This document shows positions 1 through 8,671 of a stretch of DNA of 41,081 bases, piece by piece. How positions within the stretch are numbered: the first letter of the stretch is position 1; every line of letters begins with the position of its first letter. Both the position numbers and the translations under genes were made by a program. Source of the DNA: Bacteroidales bacterium. GTDB lineage: Bacteria > Bacteroidota > Bacteroidia > Bacteroidales > UBA932. The notes under the pieces were generated by a model that saw only the letters and a program-made list of their open reading frames with translations, was not told the DNA's origin and ran no database searches. The stretch covers positions 1 through 41,081 of the forward strand of contig JAFUFS010000010.1 of assembly GCA_017469745.1 (NCBI GenBank), given 5' to 3'.

Positions 1-123
1 ACCTTCTCCTGGCTGGAGAACTTCCGCCGACTGACTATCGACTATGAATTCCTGGCGGAGACAGCTGAAGCTATGGTACAGCTGGCCTGTGTCCAGATTA
101 TGCTTAACAAATTTTTTGTATGA
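1..123 (+). pseudogene. IS5-family transposase, C-terminal fragment (cut by window edge)
   Basis: Reading from base 1, an open frame of 40 codons ends at TGA 121-123. It contains TFSWLENFRRLTIDYE followed by a helix rich in small residues. This matches the C-terminal end of DDE transposases of the IS5 family (IS1031/IS427-like groups), where the final catalytic Glu region is followed by an R-R-L-x-x-D-Y-E signature. Only the 3' end lies in the window, so I cannot tell whether the gene upstream is intact; it is called a fragment only because of the window edge. The probable terminal inverted repeat follows at 124-138. Confidence 0.75.
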
Positions 124-138
124 TTTCAAAACAGTTTC
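124..138. mobile_element. Probable right terminal inverted repeat of the IS5-type element
   Basis: TTTCAAAACAGTTTC lies directly after the transposase stop. Read outward-in it is GAAACTGTTTTGAAA, resembling the GAGACTGTTT-like ends of IS1031-group elements. The next three bases, TTA (139-141), fit the TNA target duplication of that group. The other end is outside the window, so the boundary is inferred. Confidence 0.5.
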
Positions 139-2523
139 TTATTCCTTTTTCAGTTCGGTGGCGGGGTTGGTGCGGGCGGCCTTGAGGGTCTGCCAGAGGA
201 CGGTGCCGAAGGCGATGGCCACTGCGATCAGGACTGCGGCCACGAACACCCATCCATATCCGGAGATCCGATAGGCGAACCGTTCCAGGTAAAGCCTTGA
301 GGCCCAGATCGCCAGCGGGATTCCGATCAGGCAGGCGACGCCTACCAAGTACATGTAACTCAGGACATTCCGCAAAGTCTCGCTGCCCACGTCGGCTCCA
401 AACACCTTCCGTACTGCAATCTGCTTGGTGTTTTCGTCGGCGAAGTAGGTGCTCATAGCAAGGAGTCCCAGCAGGGAGATCAGAACCGCCAGTACGGCAA
501 AGAGTTCCACTAGGTGCAAGGTTCTCCGTACCGGAGCCAGTTGCTTGCGGTTGATGTCTTTGATGAAGCCGTACCGCCAGGCGGGATCCTCCACTCCTGA
601 AGTCTCCAGACGGAATTCCCGGTAAGCCTGCAGGATCTGGTCTTCATAGGATTCGTCTTCTCCGGTGGTTCCGATGAGCAGGCAGTTCGCATAATTAAGT
701 TCCTCTACCCGGGTCACGATAATGCCTCCGTTTGGATTCATCTCGCCCTCTGAAGCCGGACGGGCGGGGAAGTCCGTCACGATTCCGCCGATGAATTCCG
801 GTCTCGCGCCGTTCATGCTGATTCTTCTCGGGAATACGGTCGAGGTGTCGGAGACTCCCGCCCCGTTGAATGCTGAACGGCTCATCCATAGCGAGTGGAC
901 CAGCGGGTGGCCGAAGTCCTCCTCGATCTCCATGCCCAACAACTTGAAATAGGTGGAATCGCAGATGATGATGGGCATGTCGATGTGATGCTCTTCGTCC
1001 ACCTTTATTCCCATGGTCATGTTCAGCATCCCCGGGATACCTCGTCCGACGCCTGCTTTCGTGACGAAGGGGAGTTGTTCCACCTTGTCTTTGAACAGCT
1101 TCATGGCATCGTAGTTCTGGGCGGAATACTCGATGTAGTAGAGATTGTCAGTCGCTGCATGCATCGGACGCGTCATCATGTGACGCATCTGAACCTCCAT
1201 TACCAAGGCCAGGGCTATCAAGAAGACCGAAAGGACATTCTGGACGACGATGAACACTTTGCTCAACACCATCTTGTTACGGCGGCGCAGCGTGCCCTTG
1301 ATCACGTCGATGGGCTGGTAGCGCGAGGCCGCGAAAGCCGGAAGCAACCCGTTGATGACGCCCAGGACAAGGATGCCTACTATGTAAGCCAGGATGTAGC
1401 CGGGCGAGAGCATGAAGGAAAGCCTTACACTGTTGTCGCCGATGCCCAGCATCATCTCATCAGGGTCACTTACCGAGACCAAGCTGTTAACCATGGGGGC
1501 CAGCAGGTCTGCCAGCAGGAGAGCTGCTGCGAAGCAGACGGCGGTGAAGGCCACTGATTCGCCGATGTACTTCCACAGGATTCCGGTCTTGCCGGCTCCG
1601 AGAAGACGGCGGGTGGCCATCTCCTTGGCCCTTTTGCCGGTAAGCGCCAGACTAAGGTTGACGTAGTTGAATATTGCCGAGAGCAGGAGAAGAAGGACTA
1701 CGATGGTCAGGAGCCTCAGCATCTGGCCGTTTCCCTGACGGGTCAGCCCGTTGCTGTTGCCTGTGGTGAAGAAGGCCTCGTCCATTCGGAAACCCCGCCA
1801 TGTGTCCACTCTCTCCGCGCTCCAGGTGGAATCGTAGTTCTTATGAAGGATGGCTTTTACCTTGGACTGGACGTCTGCCAAGTCCGCATCCTCCCGCACA
1901 CGGTACCATGTGGTGTAATTGCCGATGCTGTTGAAGGCTTTTGCCTCCTCGGCTGCCCAGCTTTCGGAAATGTGCGTAAAGACATCGAAAGGCATGAAGA
2001 AGGTGCCCTCAAAATCGGAATATATGCCTTTGATTGTATATTCCGAGTCATTCACCTTGATTATCCTTCCGATGAGGCTCTCGTCACCTAATGAGAGTTT
2101 CCTGGCCAGAGATTCGCTGATGAGGATGTCATCCTTTCCCACGAAGTTCTCGATGCTTCCTTCCACAAGCCGGTACTGCGGGAACACCTTGAAGAAGTCG
2201 GCGTCGGCCTCCAGGCCGGAACACTGGATCGTCTGGTCACCGTCGTGGACGATCGGTTGCCACATCATGCTCATGTGGGAGACAGCCTCGACCTCAGGGA
2301 TGTTCATCTCCAGCTCTTCCTTGTCCCAGTAGGTAAGGCCGAAGAAATCGTCATTCCCCAGCACGAAGGTGCGCTTCCACTGCGGCGACTCATGCGCCAC
2401 CTGGTACTGCTGCACCACGTAAGAGCCAATCAGAATCACAAACGCCAGGCTTACGGCCAGCCCCACCGCCTCGATGGCGGTGTATAACTTATTGCGACTC
2501 AGAAACTTTATGAAACTTCTCAT
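139..2523 (-). CDS. FtsX/MacB-type ABC transporter permease
   Basis: Permease of about 794 aa with the double-length Bacteroidetes MacB/FtsX layout. There is one N-terminal membrane helix (about residues 10-30), a large periplasmic MacB-PCD-like domain, a bundle of helices around 280-450, a second periplasmic domain, and three C-terminal helices ending in the family's usual N-P-A-T-E-L-K-K-E tail. A four-codon-longer GTG start at 2535 exists, but it is encoded by a REP-like repeat (GAAGAATCT), so the ATG at 2523 is preferred. It is the last gene of the efflux operon. Its partners are the ATPase upstream and the second permease; together with the adaptor and TolC they would form a tripartite, mechanotransmission-type exporter. 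The substrate is unknown. Its stop codon coincides with the presumed target duplication of the neighbouring IS. Confidence 0.9.
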   Translation of the reverse strand: MRSFIKFLSRNKLYTAIEAVGLAVSLAFVILIGSYVVQQYQVAHESPQWKRTFVLGNDDFFGLTYWDKEELEMNIPEVEAVSHMSMMWQPIVHDGDQTIQCSGLEADADFFKVFPQYRLVEGSIENFVGKDDILISESLARKLSLGDESLIGRIIKVNDSEYTIKGIYSDFEGTFFMPFDVFTHISESWAAEEAKAFNSIGNYTTWYRVREDADLADVQSKVKAILHKNYDSTWSAERVDTWRGFRMDEAFFTTGNSNGLTRQGNGQMLRLLTIVVLLLLLSAIFNYVNLSLALTGKRAKEMATRRLLGAGKTGILWKYIGESVAFTAVCFAAALLLADLLAPMVNSLVSVSDPDEMMLGIGDNSVRLSFMLSPGYILAYIVGILVLGVINGLLPAFAASRYQPIDVIKGTLRRRNKMVLSKVFIVVQNVLSVFLIALALVMEVQMRHMMTRPMHAATDNLYYIEYSAQNYDAMKLFKDKVEQLPFVTKAGVGRGIPGMLNMTMGIKVDEEHHIDMPIIICDSTYFKLLGMEIEEDFGHPLVHSLWMSRSAFNGAGVSDTSTVFPRRISMNGARPEFIGGIVTDFPARPASEGEMNPNGGIIVTRVEELNYANCLLIGTTGEDESYEDQILQAYREFRLETSGVEDPAWRYGFIKDINRKQLAPVRRTLHLVELFAVLAVLISLLGLLAMSTYFADENTKQIAVRKVFGADVGSETLRNVLSYMYLVGVACLIGIPLAIWASRLYLERFAYRISGYGWVFVAAVLIAVAIAFGTVLWQTLKAARTNPATELKKE

Positions 2524-2524
2524 G

Positions 2525-2616
2525 AGATTCTTCACTTTGCTTCGCTACGTTCAGAATGACAGAAGGAATGTTATTCTGACTACTGGAATGTCATTCTGAG
2601 CGTCAGCGAAGAATCT
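2525..2616. repeat. REP-like palindromic repeats, two copies
   Basis: One copy (2525-2561, GATTCTTC... to TCAGAATGACA, with extra internal bases) and one in the opposite orientation (2589-2616, TGTCATTCTGAGCG... to GAAGAATCT) fill the gap between the permease and ATPase genes. Together they form a large imperfect inverted repeat. The second copy runs into the ATPase stop codon. Confidence 0.85.
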
Positions 2617-3295
2617 AAAGCTCGTTCTTGACGTCGGAGACGATCTGGCCGTCGAAGAGGTCGATGGTCCTCTGGGCGACGGCAGCGTCCTTCTGGGAGT
2701 GGGTCACCATCACGATGGTGGTTCCTTCCTCATTGAGTTCTTTAAGAAGATCCATCACCTCCTTGCCGTTCTTGGAATCCAGGTTACCGGTAGGCTCATC
2801 GGCGAGGATCAACTTCGGACCAGCCACGACTGCACGGGCGATAGCCACCCTTTGCTGCTGACCTCCCGAGAGCTGCTGCGGGAAGTGCTGTGCACGGTGG
2901 CTGATGTTCATCCTCTTCATAATCTCTGTGACTTTGAGCTTGCGCTCTGTCGAGGAGATGTTCAGGTAGCGTAGCGGGAGCTCGATGTTTTCATAGACAT
3001 TGAGTTCGTCGATCAGGTTGAAGCTCTGGAACACGAATCCGATGTTGCCCTTGCGGAACTTTGTGCGTTCTTTCTCCTTGAGGCTGCCTACCTCAGTGCC
3101 AAGGAGTTCATAGCTTCCGGAAGTGGGGTTGTCCAGAAGTCCGAGGATGTTCAAAAGGGTGGATTTACCGCATCCGGAGGGTCCCATGATAGCGACGAAC
3201 TCGCCGTCCTTGATTTCAAATGAGACGCCGTTGAGGGCTGTGGTCTCGATCTCTTCCGTCCGGAAGATCTTGGAAAGGTTGCTAACTTTAATCAT
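2615..3295 (-). CDS. ABC transporter ATP-binding protein, LolD/MacB type
   Basis: 226-aa ATPase with every core motif: Walker A GPSGCGKST near residue 40, Q-loop in VFQSFNL, signature LSGGQQQR near 143, Walker B LILADEPTGNLD, and switch His in VTHS. The order and length match the LolD/MacB/FtsE subfamily, which energises FtsX-like permeases from the cytoplasmic face. It lies between two FtsX/MacB permease genes on the same strand, so it probably powers one heterodimer. The stop TAG (2615-2617) overlaps a REP-like repeat. Function as export ATPase is secure; the exported substrate is not known. Confidence 0.95.
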   Translation of the reverse strand: MIKVSNLSKIFRTEEIETTALNGVSFEIKDGEFVAIMGPSGCGKSTLLNILGLLDNPTSGSYELLGTEVGSLKEKERTKFRKGNIGFVFQSFNLIDELNVYENIELPLRYLNISSTERKLKVTEIMKRMNISHRAQHFPQQLSGGQQQRVAIARAVVAGPKLILADEPTGNLDSKNGKEVMDLLKELNEEGTTIVMVTHSQKDAAVAQRTIDLFDGQIVSDVKNEL

Positions 3296-3343
3296 AACTT
3301 AAATTATTATTTGTTTAACTAATTGTTATTCTATTATTTACTT

Positions 3344-3417
3344 TGTCATCCTGATATTTACTTTGTCATTCTGAGCGAAGCGAAGAATCTAGATGTTTCA
3401 CTGCGTTCAACATGACA
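3344..3417. repeat. REP-like repeats: truncated copy plus an inverted pair
   Basis: A truncated unit (3344-3354, TGTCATCCTGA) is followed by a full unit at 3364-3390. Immediately after comes a diverged copy in opposite orientation at 3391-3417 (AGATGTTTCACTG... to ATGACA). The pair can fold into one long hairpin with TGTCAT/ATGACA ends, between the ATPase start and the second permease's stop. An effect on termination or mRNA stability is plausible but inferred. Confidence 0.8.
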
Positions 3418-3420
3418 ATG

Positions 3421-5760
3421 TCATTCATTCTTCAAACTATCTACCGGGTTGGCATTTGCCGCTCTCCAGCTCTGGAGGGTGACGACGGCCAGGGTAATGG
3501 CGGCAACGGCCAGCAGGGCGGCGATGAATATCCACACCGGCACGGGAGCCTGATAGGCAAAGCCTTTCCGCCAATGGGTGATGATCATGTATGCTACAGG
3601 TGAGGCGATAAGGAAGCTTATTCCCGCCATAATCAAGTACTTCTGGTTGATCATCCCAAGGATGCTCTCTACAGTCGCTCCGTTGACCCTGCGCACGGCG
3701 ATCTCCTTGCGTAGGAACTGAGTCTCAAAGAACACCAGGCCAATGATTCCGATGATAGCGATGAGCAAGGCCACGAACGAAGCGATGGTGATGAGTTTCC
3801 CCAGCGACTCTTCCTCTTTGTACATATTCTCGATCCATTCGTCCAGATGACGGACATTCACCTGGTCCGGCTCCCTTGTCTTGTCAAACTCGCAGATCGT
3901 TTTCTTTAGGAATTCGGAGACCTCTTTGAAGTCGGCTCCAGGAGCCATCCTGACATACATTGTGCTGAAATTGCGCCACTGAGTCTTACCCCAGACCAGG
4001 AGCACCAGCGGCTCCATCGGATGCTGGAGACTCTTGAAATTGAAGTCCTTGACGATACCGACAATCTCTGTATTGTCCACATGGCCGCCAAGCTGGCTAC
4101 CCACATGGTACTGCGGGAATTTCTGGATAAAGTTTTCGTTGGCAATGAAAACACCAGTCTCACTCTGGTTGTCAGAGGCCTGGAAATCACGACCTTCCAA
4201 GACCTGGAGGCCGAAGAACCTCAGGAAGTCCTCAGTGACCGGAAGTACCTCCATAAAGACCTGTTTCCCGTCGTCACCCGTGCGGCCCCAGCCCATCTTC
4301 TGGTCAGAGACAATCATGTTGTCGGAGAAAGTCGCCGCCTCGATGGAAGGGTTCTGGAGTAGTTTGGATTCCAACGCTTCATGCTGGCCTCCGGCGTAAT
4401 AGCCGCACCAAACTTGCAGCACTCTCGCCTGATCGAACCCCATGTCTTTGCGGATCATGAACTTGGTCTGGACCGAGACGTAAAGCGCCATGATTATGAA
4501 TATGAAAGACAACACGAACTGGAGCGCGACCAGGACGTTTCTCAACGCGCGTCCCTTGACGCTTGTCCCGTAGGAGCCTTTCAGCACGAGGGCGGCCGGT
4601 TGCGAGGTGGAGTATAGCGCCGGGGCTAATCCGGCCACAACCGCAGAGACCAAAGCCACGCAAAGGGTCAGGGCGAGTATTCCGGGAATATCCTTAAGTT
4701 TCATGGAATCAGACACGTAGGATGCCCAGGAAGTCCCAGACACAATGTGTACGGTCAGGCAGGCTACTCCGAATCCCGCCAAGGCGATCAGCCCGGCGTG
4801 GGCCAGTTGACGGCCGATGAGCGAAGCTCTGCTTTCGCCAAGAACTTTACGAGTGTTTATGTTCTTGATCCTGAACGGAATCTCGGCGAAGGCGAAGTTG
4901 ATGAAATTGATGATGGCGATGAGAATCAGCAGGATGGCTATCGCGGCAAGGGTGATGGTGATCGCCTTGTTGGCGCTGGGGACATTCGCCTTCACATCCC
5001 TTTCAAAATGAGCGTCGTGGATTTGGGCGATCCTGAATCCTTTGCGCCATTGATCCTGAGTGTCTTCATCGGATGAAATGTCTTCCCGAAGAGCGTCATA
5101 CATCGCATCCTCGGTCTCCTTAGCTTGAGAAGGATCTTTCAATTTGAAGTATGAGATATAAGACCATTCGCTGAAGTCTTCCAGATGATTGTCCCCGAGA
5201 TTCGCGACAATCCCGCAATGCATACTGTAGTTGCGTGGCGTATTCTTGAATACACCGATGATGTGGGAGGCGATGTTGCCGGTATGGAGCGTCTTTCCTA
5301 TGGCGCTTTCTTCCCCGAATATCATTTTGGCGAAGGCCTCATTCAGAACAGCGTTCCCCGGAACGTTGAAGTCCTTGGCCGAACCTTCCACCCACTCGAA
5401 AGGGAATACCGAGAATAGGGTGCTGTCCACCATAACGGCCGGAATCGTTATGGCCGATTCCTTGTCGCCTTCCTTGTAGAATATCTGATCCCCTTGGTAT
5501 GACAACGTACCCACGGCTTCGATATTCGGGCTGGCGCTCCTGGCGCGCTCTATCATAGGCCTGCTGATATGTGTGCTGAAAAGGCCTTCGTCCAGCCAGT
5601 TGTTCTCCATCCGGAACACCTTCTCGTGTCCCTCGAAGTTCTTATCGTAAGTGATGTCCCAACGTACCTGCACCATCAGGATCATGGCTGCCGCCAGAGC
5701 GACCCCCATCCCGACGACATTGATCACCGTCGAAACACCCGTCTTTCTGAATACCTTCAT
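3421..5760 (-). CDS. FtsX/MacB-type ABC transporter permease
   Basis: 779-aa permease, paralogous to the one at 139-2523. It has an N-terminal helix (about 9-27), a periplasmic MacB-PCD-like domain, four helices between about 265 and 430, a second periplasmic domain and three closing helices, ending N-P-V-D-S-L-K-N-E. The ATG at 5758-5760 is the only sensible start; it lacks the extra dozen or so leading residues seen in its paralogue. It sits between the adaptor and ATPase genes in one minus-strand run. Two different permeases around one ATPase suggest a heterodimeric inner-membrane unit of a tripartite exporter. Peptide or lipoprotein-like cargo is usual for this superfamily, but nothing here identifies it. 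Confidence 0.9.
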   Translation of the reverse strand: MKVFRKTGVSTVINVVGMGVALAAAMILMVQVRWDITYDKNFEGHEKVFRMENNWLDEGLFSTHISRPMIERARSASPNIEAVGTLSYQGDQIFYKEGDKESAITIPAVMVDSTLFSVFPFEWVEGSAKDFNVPGNAVLNEAFAKMIFGEESAIGKTLHTGNIASHIIGVFKNTPRNYSMHCGIVANLGDNHLEDFSEWSYISYFKLKDPSQAKETEDAMYDALREDISSDEDTQDQWRKGFRIAQIHDAHFERDVKANVPSANKAITITLAAIAILLILIAIINFINFAFAEIPFRIKNINTRKVLGESRASLIGRQLAHAGLIALAGFGVACLTVHIVSGTSWASYVSDSMKLKDIPGILALTLCVALVSAVVAGLAPALYSTSQPAALVLKGSYGTSVKGRALRNVLVALQFVLSFIFIIMALYVSVQTKFMIRKDMGFDQARVLQVWCGYYAGGQHEALESKLLQNPSIEAATFSDNMIVSDQKMGWGRTGDDGKQVFMEVLPVTEDFLRFFGLQVLEGRDFQASDNQSETGVFIANENFIQKFPQYHVGSQLGGHVDNTEIVGIVKDFNFKSLQHPMEPLVLLVWGKTQWRNFSTMYVRMAPGADFKEVSEFLKKTICEFDKTREPDQVNVRHLDEWIENMYKEEESLGKLITIASFVALLIAIIGIIGLVFFETQFLRKEIAVRRVNGATVESILGMINQKYLIMAGISFLIASPVAYMIITHWRKGFAYQAPVPVWIFIAALLAVAAITLAVVTLQSWRAANANPVDSLKNE

Positions 5761-5779
5761 TTTATCTTTTTTCGTTTCG

Positions 5780-5842
5780 TCAGATTCTTCGCTTCGTCAG
5801 ATTCTTCGCTTCGTCAGATTCTTCGCTTCGCTCAGAATGACA
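5780..5842. repeat. Tandem triplication of a 17-bp REP-like core
   Basis: TCAGATTCTTCGCTTCG occurs three times head-to-tail without spacer (5780-5796, 5797-5813, 5814-5830). The last copy continues into CTCAGAATGACA to complete a full REP-like unit. It lies just upstream of the second permease's start codon. Confidence 0.95.
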
Positions 5843-5867
5843 GTGTTTTGTCATCATGACAATGTTA

Positions 5868-5898
5868 TGTCATCCTGAGGGCGAAGCCCGAAGGATCT
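5868..5898. repeat. REP-like repeat, GC-extended variant
   Basis: Variant unit with TGTCATCCTGAGGGCG at one end and CGAAGGATCT at the other. It carries the longer GGGCGAAGCCC core, which can itself form a hairpin. It overlaps the stop codon of the adaptor gene (5897-5899). Confidence 0.85.
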
Positions 5899-7153
5899 AG
5901 AAAACCAGTACATCGCTGTCACCGTAGGTGTCGTAGCCGGAGGTGATGACCTTCTCGCCGGGCTCCAGGCCTTCCAGAACCTCATAGTACTGAGGGTTCT
6001 GGCGTCCGATACGGATCTCCCTCTTGATGGCCTTGTTGCCGTCCTTGTTCACAACATATATCCATTTGCCGCCGGTCTTCTGGTAGAAGGTGCCGCGAGG
6101 GATGATGACAGCCTCCTCGGGCTGGCCGAGCTGAAGATTGAGGTAATATGTCTGTCCGGCGCGGATGTTGTCCGGCTGCTCGCCGTCGAACTTGAAATCA
6201 GCCTTGAATTTTCCTTCACGTACCTCGGGATAGACCTTCCTGATGACCGTTGAATATGTCTCCCCCTGGCGCTCGAAGGTGGCCTCCAGGCCAGCCACGA
6301 CGCGATCGATGTAGTGCTCGTCAATCTGGGCTTCGACCTTGTAGGTGCCTACGGAATTGATCTGGCCGATCTTCGCTCCGCTGGCGATGGTCTGGCCTAG
6401 TACGACGTCCAGGAGTCCAAGCTCTCCGTCGATCGGGGCCTTCACGATAAGGTTGTCCTTGCGCTTGCGGATCATGTGCATATTCAAAAGCATGTTCTCA
6501 AGGCTCTCCTCCATCCTGTCAACCTGTGTCCCACGGTACAGGCTGTCCTGGCGCGAACGCTCACGGATGAGGTCATATTTCTTTTGAGACAGCTCGTAAT
6601 CTTCCTTGGCCTTGAGATAGTCCTCCTTGGCGATCAGCTTGTCCTCGTAGAGGGCCTTCTGCTGCTCGTAGGCTCGCTGCAGCCTCTCCACGTTGGTGCC
6701 ATATTCAAGTTCGTTCTGGCGGACGTCGAGTTTCTGCTGCTCCATCTGGATCTGAGTGTTCCTTAGGATGTTTTCCTTTTCGGCCAGCTCTGCTTCGGCA
6801 TTCAGGATCTGGAGGTCGAGACCGTCGTTCGAGAGCATGAGGATGGGATCCCCGGCTTTTACGGTCGAACCTTCCTCGATGAGGATCGCCTGCACCATTC
6901 CGCCTTCCTGCGGGCTGAGCTGGATGGTGGTCATGGGCTGTACGCGGCCGCTCACCCTGATGTAGTCGTTGAACTCTCCCTTTGAGGCTGTGCTCACGGT
7001 CAGGGTGTCCTTGTCCACTCTCAGAGTCTTGTTGTTGGGACGGGCAATGAGGTAGATTATGAATATTCCCAGGAGGGCTCCCAGCCAGTATGGCAGGGCT
7101 TTCTTCGTGAATGCCAATCTCCAACCTGTTTTCTTCTCGATGATCTTATCCAT
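5897..7153 (-). CDS. HlyD/MacA-type periplasmic adaptor (membrane fusion protein)
   Basis: 418 aa from the ATG at 7153. A longer frame to 7219 exists, but its first 22 codons are largely a translated REP-like repeat (ILSEAKNL), so the inner ATG is chosen. It has one membrane helix at about residues 19-38, a first biotinyl-lipoyl half near 78-110, a long charged coiled-coil hairpin at about 115-225, the second lipoyl half (VKAPIDGELG...) near 240-270, then beta-barrel and membrane-proximal domains. Adaptors of this kind join an inner-membrane ABC pump to a TolC channel. Its neighbours provide exactly those parts, tolC upstream and permease/ATPase genes downstream. RND-linked function is less likely because no RND pump is present. 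Confidence 0.93.
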   Translation of the reverse strand: MDKIIEKKTGWRLAFTKKALPYWLGALLGIFIIYLIARPNNKTLRVDKDTLTVSTASKGEFNDYIRVSGRVQPMTTIQLSPQEGGMVQAILIEEGSTVKAGDPILMLSNDGLDLQILNAEAELAEKENILRNTQIQMEQQKLDVRQNELEYGTNVERLQRAYEQQKALYEDKLIAKEDYLKAKEDYELSQKKYDLIRERSRQDSLYRGTQVDRMEESLENMLLNMHMIRKRKDNLIVKAPIDGELGLLDVVLGQTIASGAKIGQINSVGTYKVEAQIDEHYIDRVVAGLEATFERQGETYSTVIRKVYPEVREGKFKADFKFDGEQPDNIRAGQTYYLNLQLGQPEEAVIIPRGTFYQKTGGKWIYVVNKDGNKAIKREIRIGRQNPQYYEVLEGLEPGEKVITSGYDTYGDSDVLVF

Positions 7154-7178
7154 GATGTTTCGTATTACTCTATTTATC

Positions 7179-7250
7179 AGATTCTTCGCTTCGCTCAGAA
7201 TGACAATGCATAATGTCATTCTGAAGGAGCCGAAGGCGACTGAAGAATCT
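7179..7250. repeat. REP-like repeats, inverted pair
   Basis: A canonical unit (7179-7205) and an opposite, longer variant (7214-7250, TGTCATTCTGAAGG... to TGAAGAATCT) lie between tolC and the adaptor gene. The second unit ends at the first base of the tolC-like gene's stop codon (7250-7252). The pair can form one large hairpin in the operon transcript. Confidence 0.85.
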
Positions 7251-8599
7251 TATTGGTTAATATATTCAGTTCCATTGAAGTAGCGGACGACCGCCTGCTT
7301 GATGAGGTACTTGAAGAGCGAGTTCATCTCGTCGGCCTTCGACTTCAGGTAGTTGTTGGTCGCGGTCTGAAGCTCCAGAGGGGAGATAAGTCCCTGCTCC
7401 ATCTTTTTCAGGTTGAGGTTGTAGGCCTCCGCCTGGACCTCTGATTTATGCTGGGCCTGAAGGTAGGCGGCCCCGGTGCCCTCGCAGTCCTGGATGGCCC
7501 TGCGCACCTCGGACTCAATGTCCCGGCGCTTCTGGTCGTACTCTGCGGTTGCCTTCGTCACGGCGTTGCGCTGCTTCGCAATCTTGGAATGCTTCTGCAT
7601 CTTTCCCCAGATAGGAAGCGACATCGACATCTCGACGTATTTACCGGCGTTGTCCTTGAACTGGTTCTGGAAGGGCTTCGTCTGGGCGTTCTGGATGCTG
7701 TAGTAGGAAGTGTTCCATCCGGCATAGAGTCCGAGTGAGGGGAGGAGCTGCCATTTAGTGGTAGCGAGCTCCCTTCTTGCGTTCTGCATGGTCCATTCGG
7801 CCACCTGGATCTGCGGATTGTTCTCAAGGGCGAAATCAACCACTTCCTCAGTGCTTACTGGTTCGGCAGTCCAGCGTGGGAGGGAGGTCTCGATCACCAG
7901 TTCTTCTTCCGCAGGCCAGAACATCAGGTCGCCGAGGGTCATGAGCTGGTCTTTGTACATATTCCTGACATTGGTCAGGTCGTATTTCCTGTCGGCGAGG
8001 TCGGCTTCCATCTGGACCACGTCGGCGTGGCCTTTCTGGCCGATCTCTTCCTGCTTTACTGCCTTAGTGAGAGCAAGTTCAGCAGCGCCGACCTGCTCTT
8101 CGTAGACATCCGCCAACCTTTTGTAGTAAACTACGTTGTAGTAGGCTTCCATCACAGCCAGGCAGATGTCGGCTTCGGCCTGCTTCTCTTGTGATTCGCT
8201 GATTGCAAGTCCGGTTTTTGAGATTTTGAGATTGTTCACTGCCTGGAAGCCGTTGAAAAGGTCGAAGCCGGCACTGACACTGTAGCTGTTGTGGAAAGAG
8301 GTTTGGGTAAAATAGGTATTGGTTTCAGGGTCGATTGAACGTCCGAAATTGTAGTAGGCATAGGTGCTGCTGTTGATGTTCGGAGTGAAAGCCTGGAGGA
8401 TGGCATCCCTTCGGGCTATCCTGGCATCACCGATCGCGGCCTGCTGGATACGGAGTTTGGTCGAATTGGAGATCGCATATTCCATGCAATCCTTGAGCGT
8501 CATAAGTCTTGAAGGCTCCTGGGCGTGCAGCTTTCCTGCAAGCCCCGGGGCCATCACACAAAACACACAAATACTAATTATGAAGGATTTTTTTGTCAT
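7250..8599 (-). CDS. TolC-family outer-membrane efflux protein
   Basis: 449 aa from the ATG at 8599, with a signal peptide (hydrophobic stretch ending G-K-L-H-A-Q) and two OEP repeats of long amphipathic helices with interspersed strands, as in TolC/OprM channels. The frame is open to 8644, but that stretch contains the sigma-54 promoter (8629-8644), so translation must begin at 8599. First gene of the minus-strand exporter operon; it supplies the outer-membrane duct for the adaptor and ABC pump downstream. It is likely controlled by the NtrC-type regulator at 11532-12908 through the upstream palindromes at 8701-8735. Confidence 0.93.
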   Translation of the reverse strand: MTKKSFIISICVFCVMAPGLAGKLHAQEPSRLMTLKDCMEYAISNSTKLRIQQAAIGDARIARRDAILQAFTPNINSSTYAYYNFGRSIDPETNTYFTQTSFHNSYSVSAGFDLFNGFQAVNNLKISKTGLAISESQEKQAEADICLAVMEAYYNVVYYKRLADVYEEQVGAAELALTKAVKQEEIGQKGHADVVQMEADLADRKYDLTNVRNMYKDQLMTLGDLMFWPAEEELVIETSLPRWTAEPVSTEEVVDFALENNPQIQVAEWTMQNARRELATTKWQLLPSLGLYAGWNTSYYSIQNAQTKPFQNQFKDNAGKYVEMSMSLPIWGKMQKHSKIAKQRNAVTKATAEYDQKRRDIESEVRRAIQDCEGTGAAYLQAQHKSEVQAEAYNLNLKKMEQGLISPLELQTATNNYLKSKADEMNSLFKYLIKQAVVRYFNGTEYINQ

Positions 8600-8628
8600 A
8601 ATCTTTTCCGTTTTCACCGAAAGTGCAA

Positions 8629-8644
8629 GCATCGAGCGTGCCAA
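8629..8644 (-). promoter_or_regulatory. Sigma-54 (-24/-12) promoter of the efflux operon
   Basis: On the minus strand the sequence TTGGCACGCTCGATGC matches the RpoN consensus. The -24 box TTGGCACG is perfect, there are exactly ten bases between its GG and the -12 GC, and the -12 box reads ATGC instead of TTGC. The predicted start is near 8618, giving a leader of about 19 bases before the tolC ATG. An NtrC-family activator gene lies 3 kb away. Confidence 0.85.
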
Positions 8645-8671
8645 ATTGGATAATACTCTGAATATTAATTA

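Noticed and set aside
895..1557. Long plus-strand ORF of 220 codons opposite the permease gene
   Set aside because: Shadow of the well-supported minus-strand permease; His/Asp/Gly-rich composition without motifs.
5780..5842. Possible CRISPR array
   Set aside because: The 17-bp units are directly adjacent with no spacers and match the REP-like repeats seen elsewhere in the window.
7154..7219. N-terminal extension of the adaptor protein
   Set aside because: The extra residues are largely the translation of a REP-like repeat; the inner ATG at 7153 leads straight to the membrane helix.
8600..8644. N-terminal extension of the TolC-like protein
   Set aside because: The stretch contains the sigma-54 promoter and would sit in front of the signal peptide.
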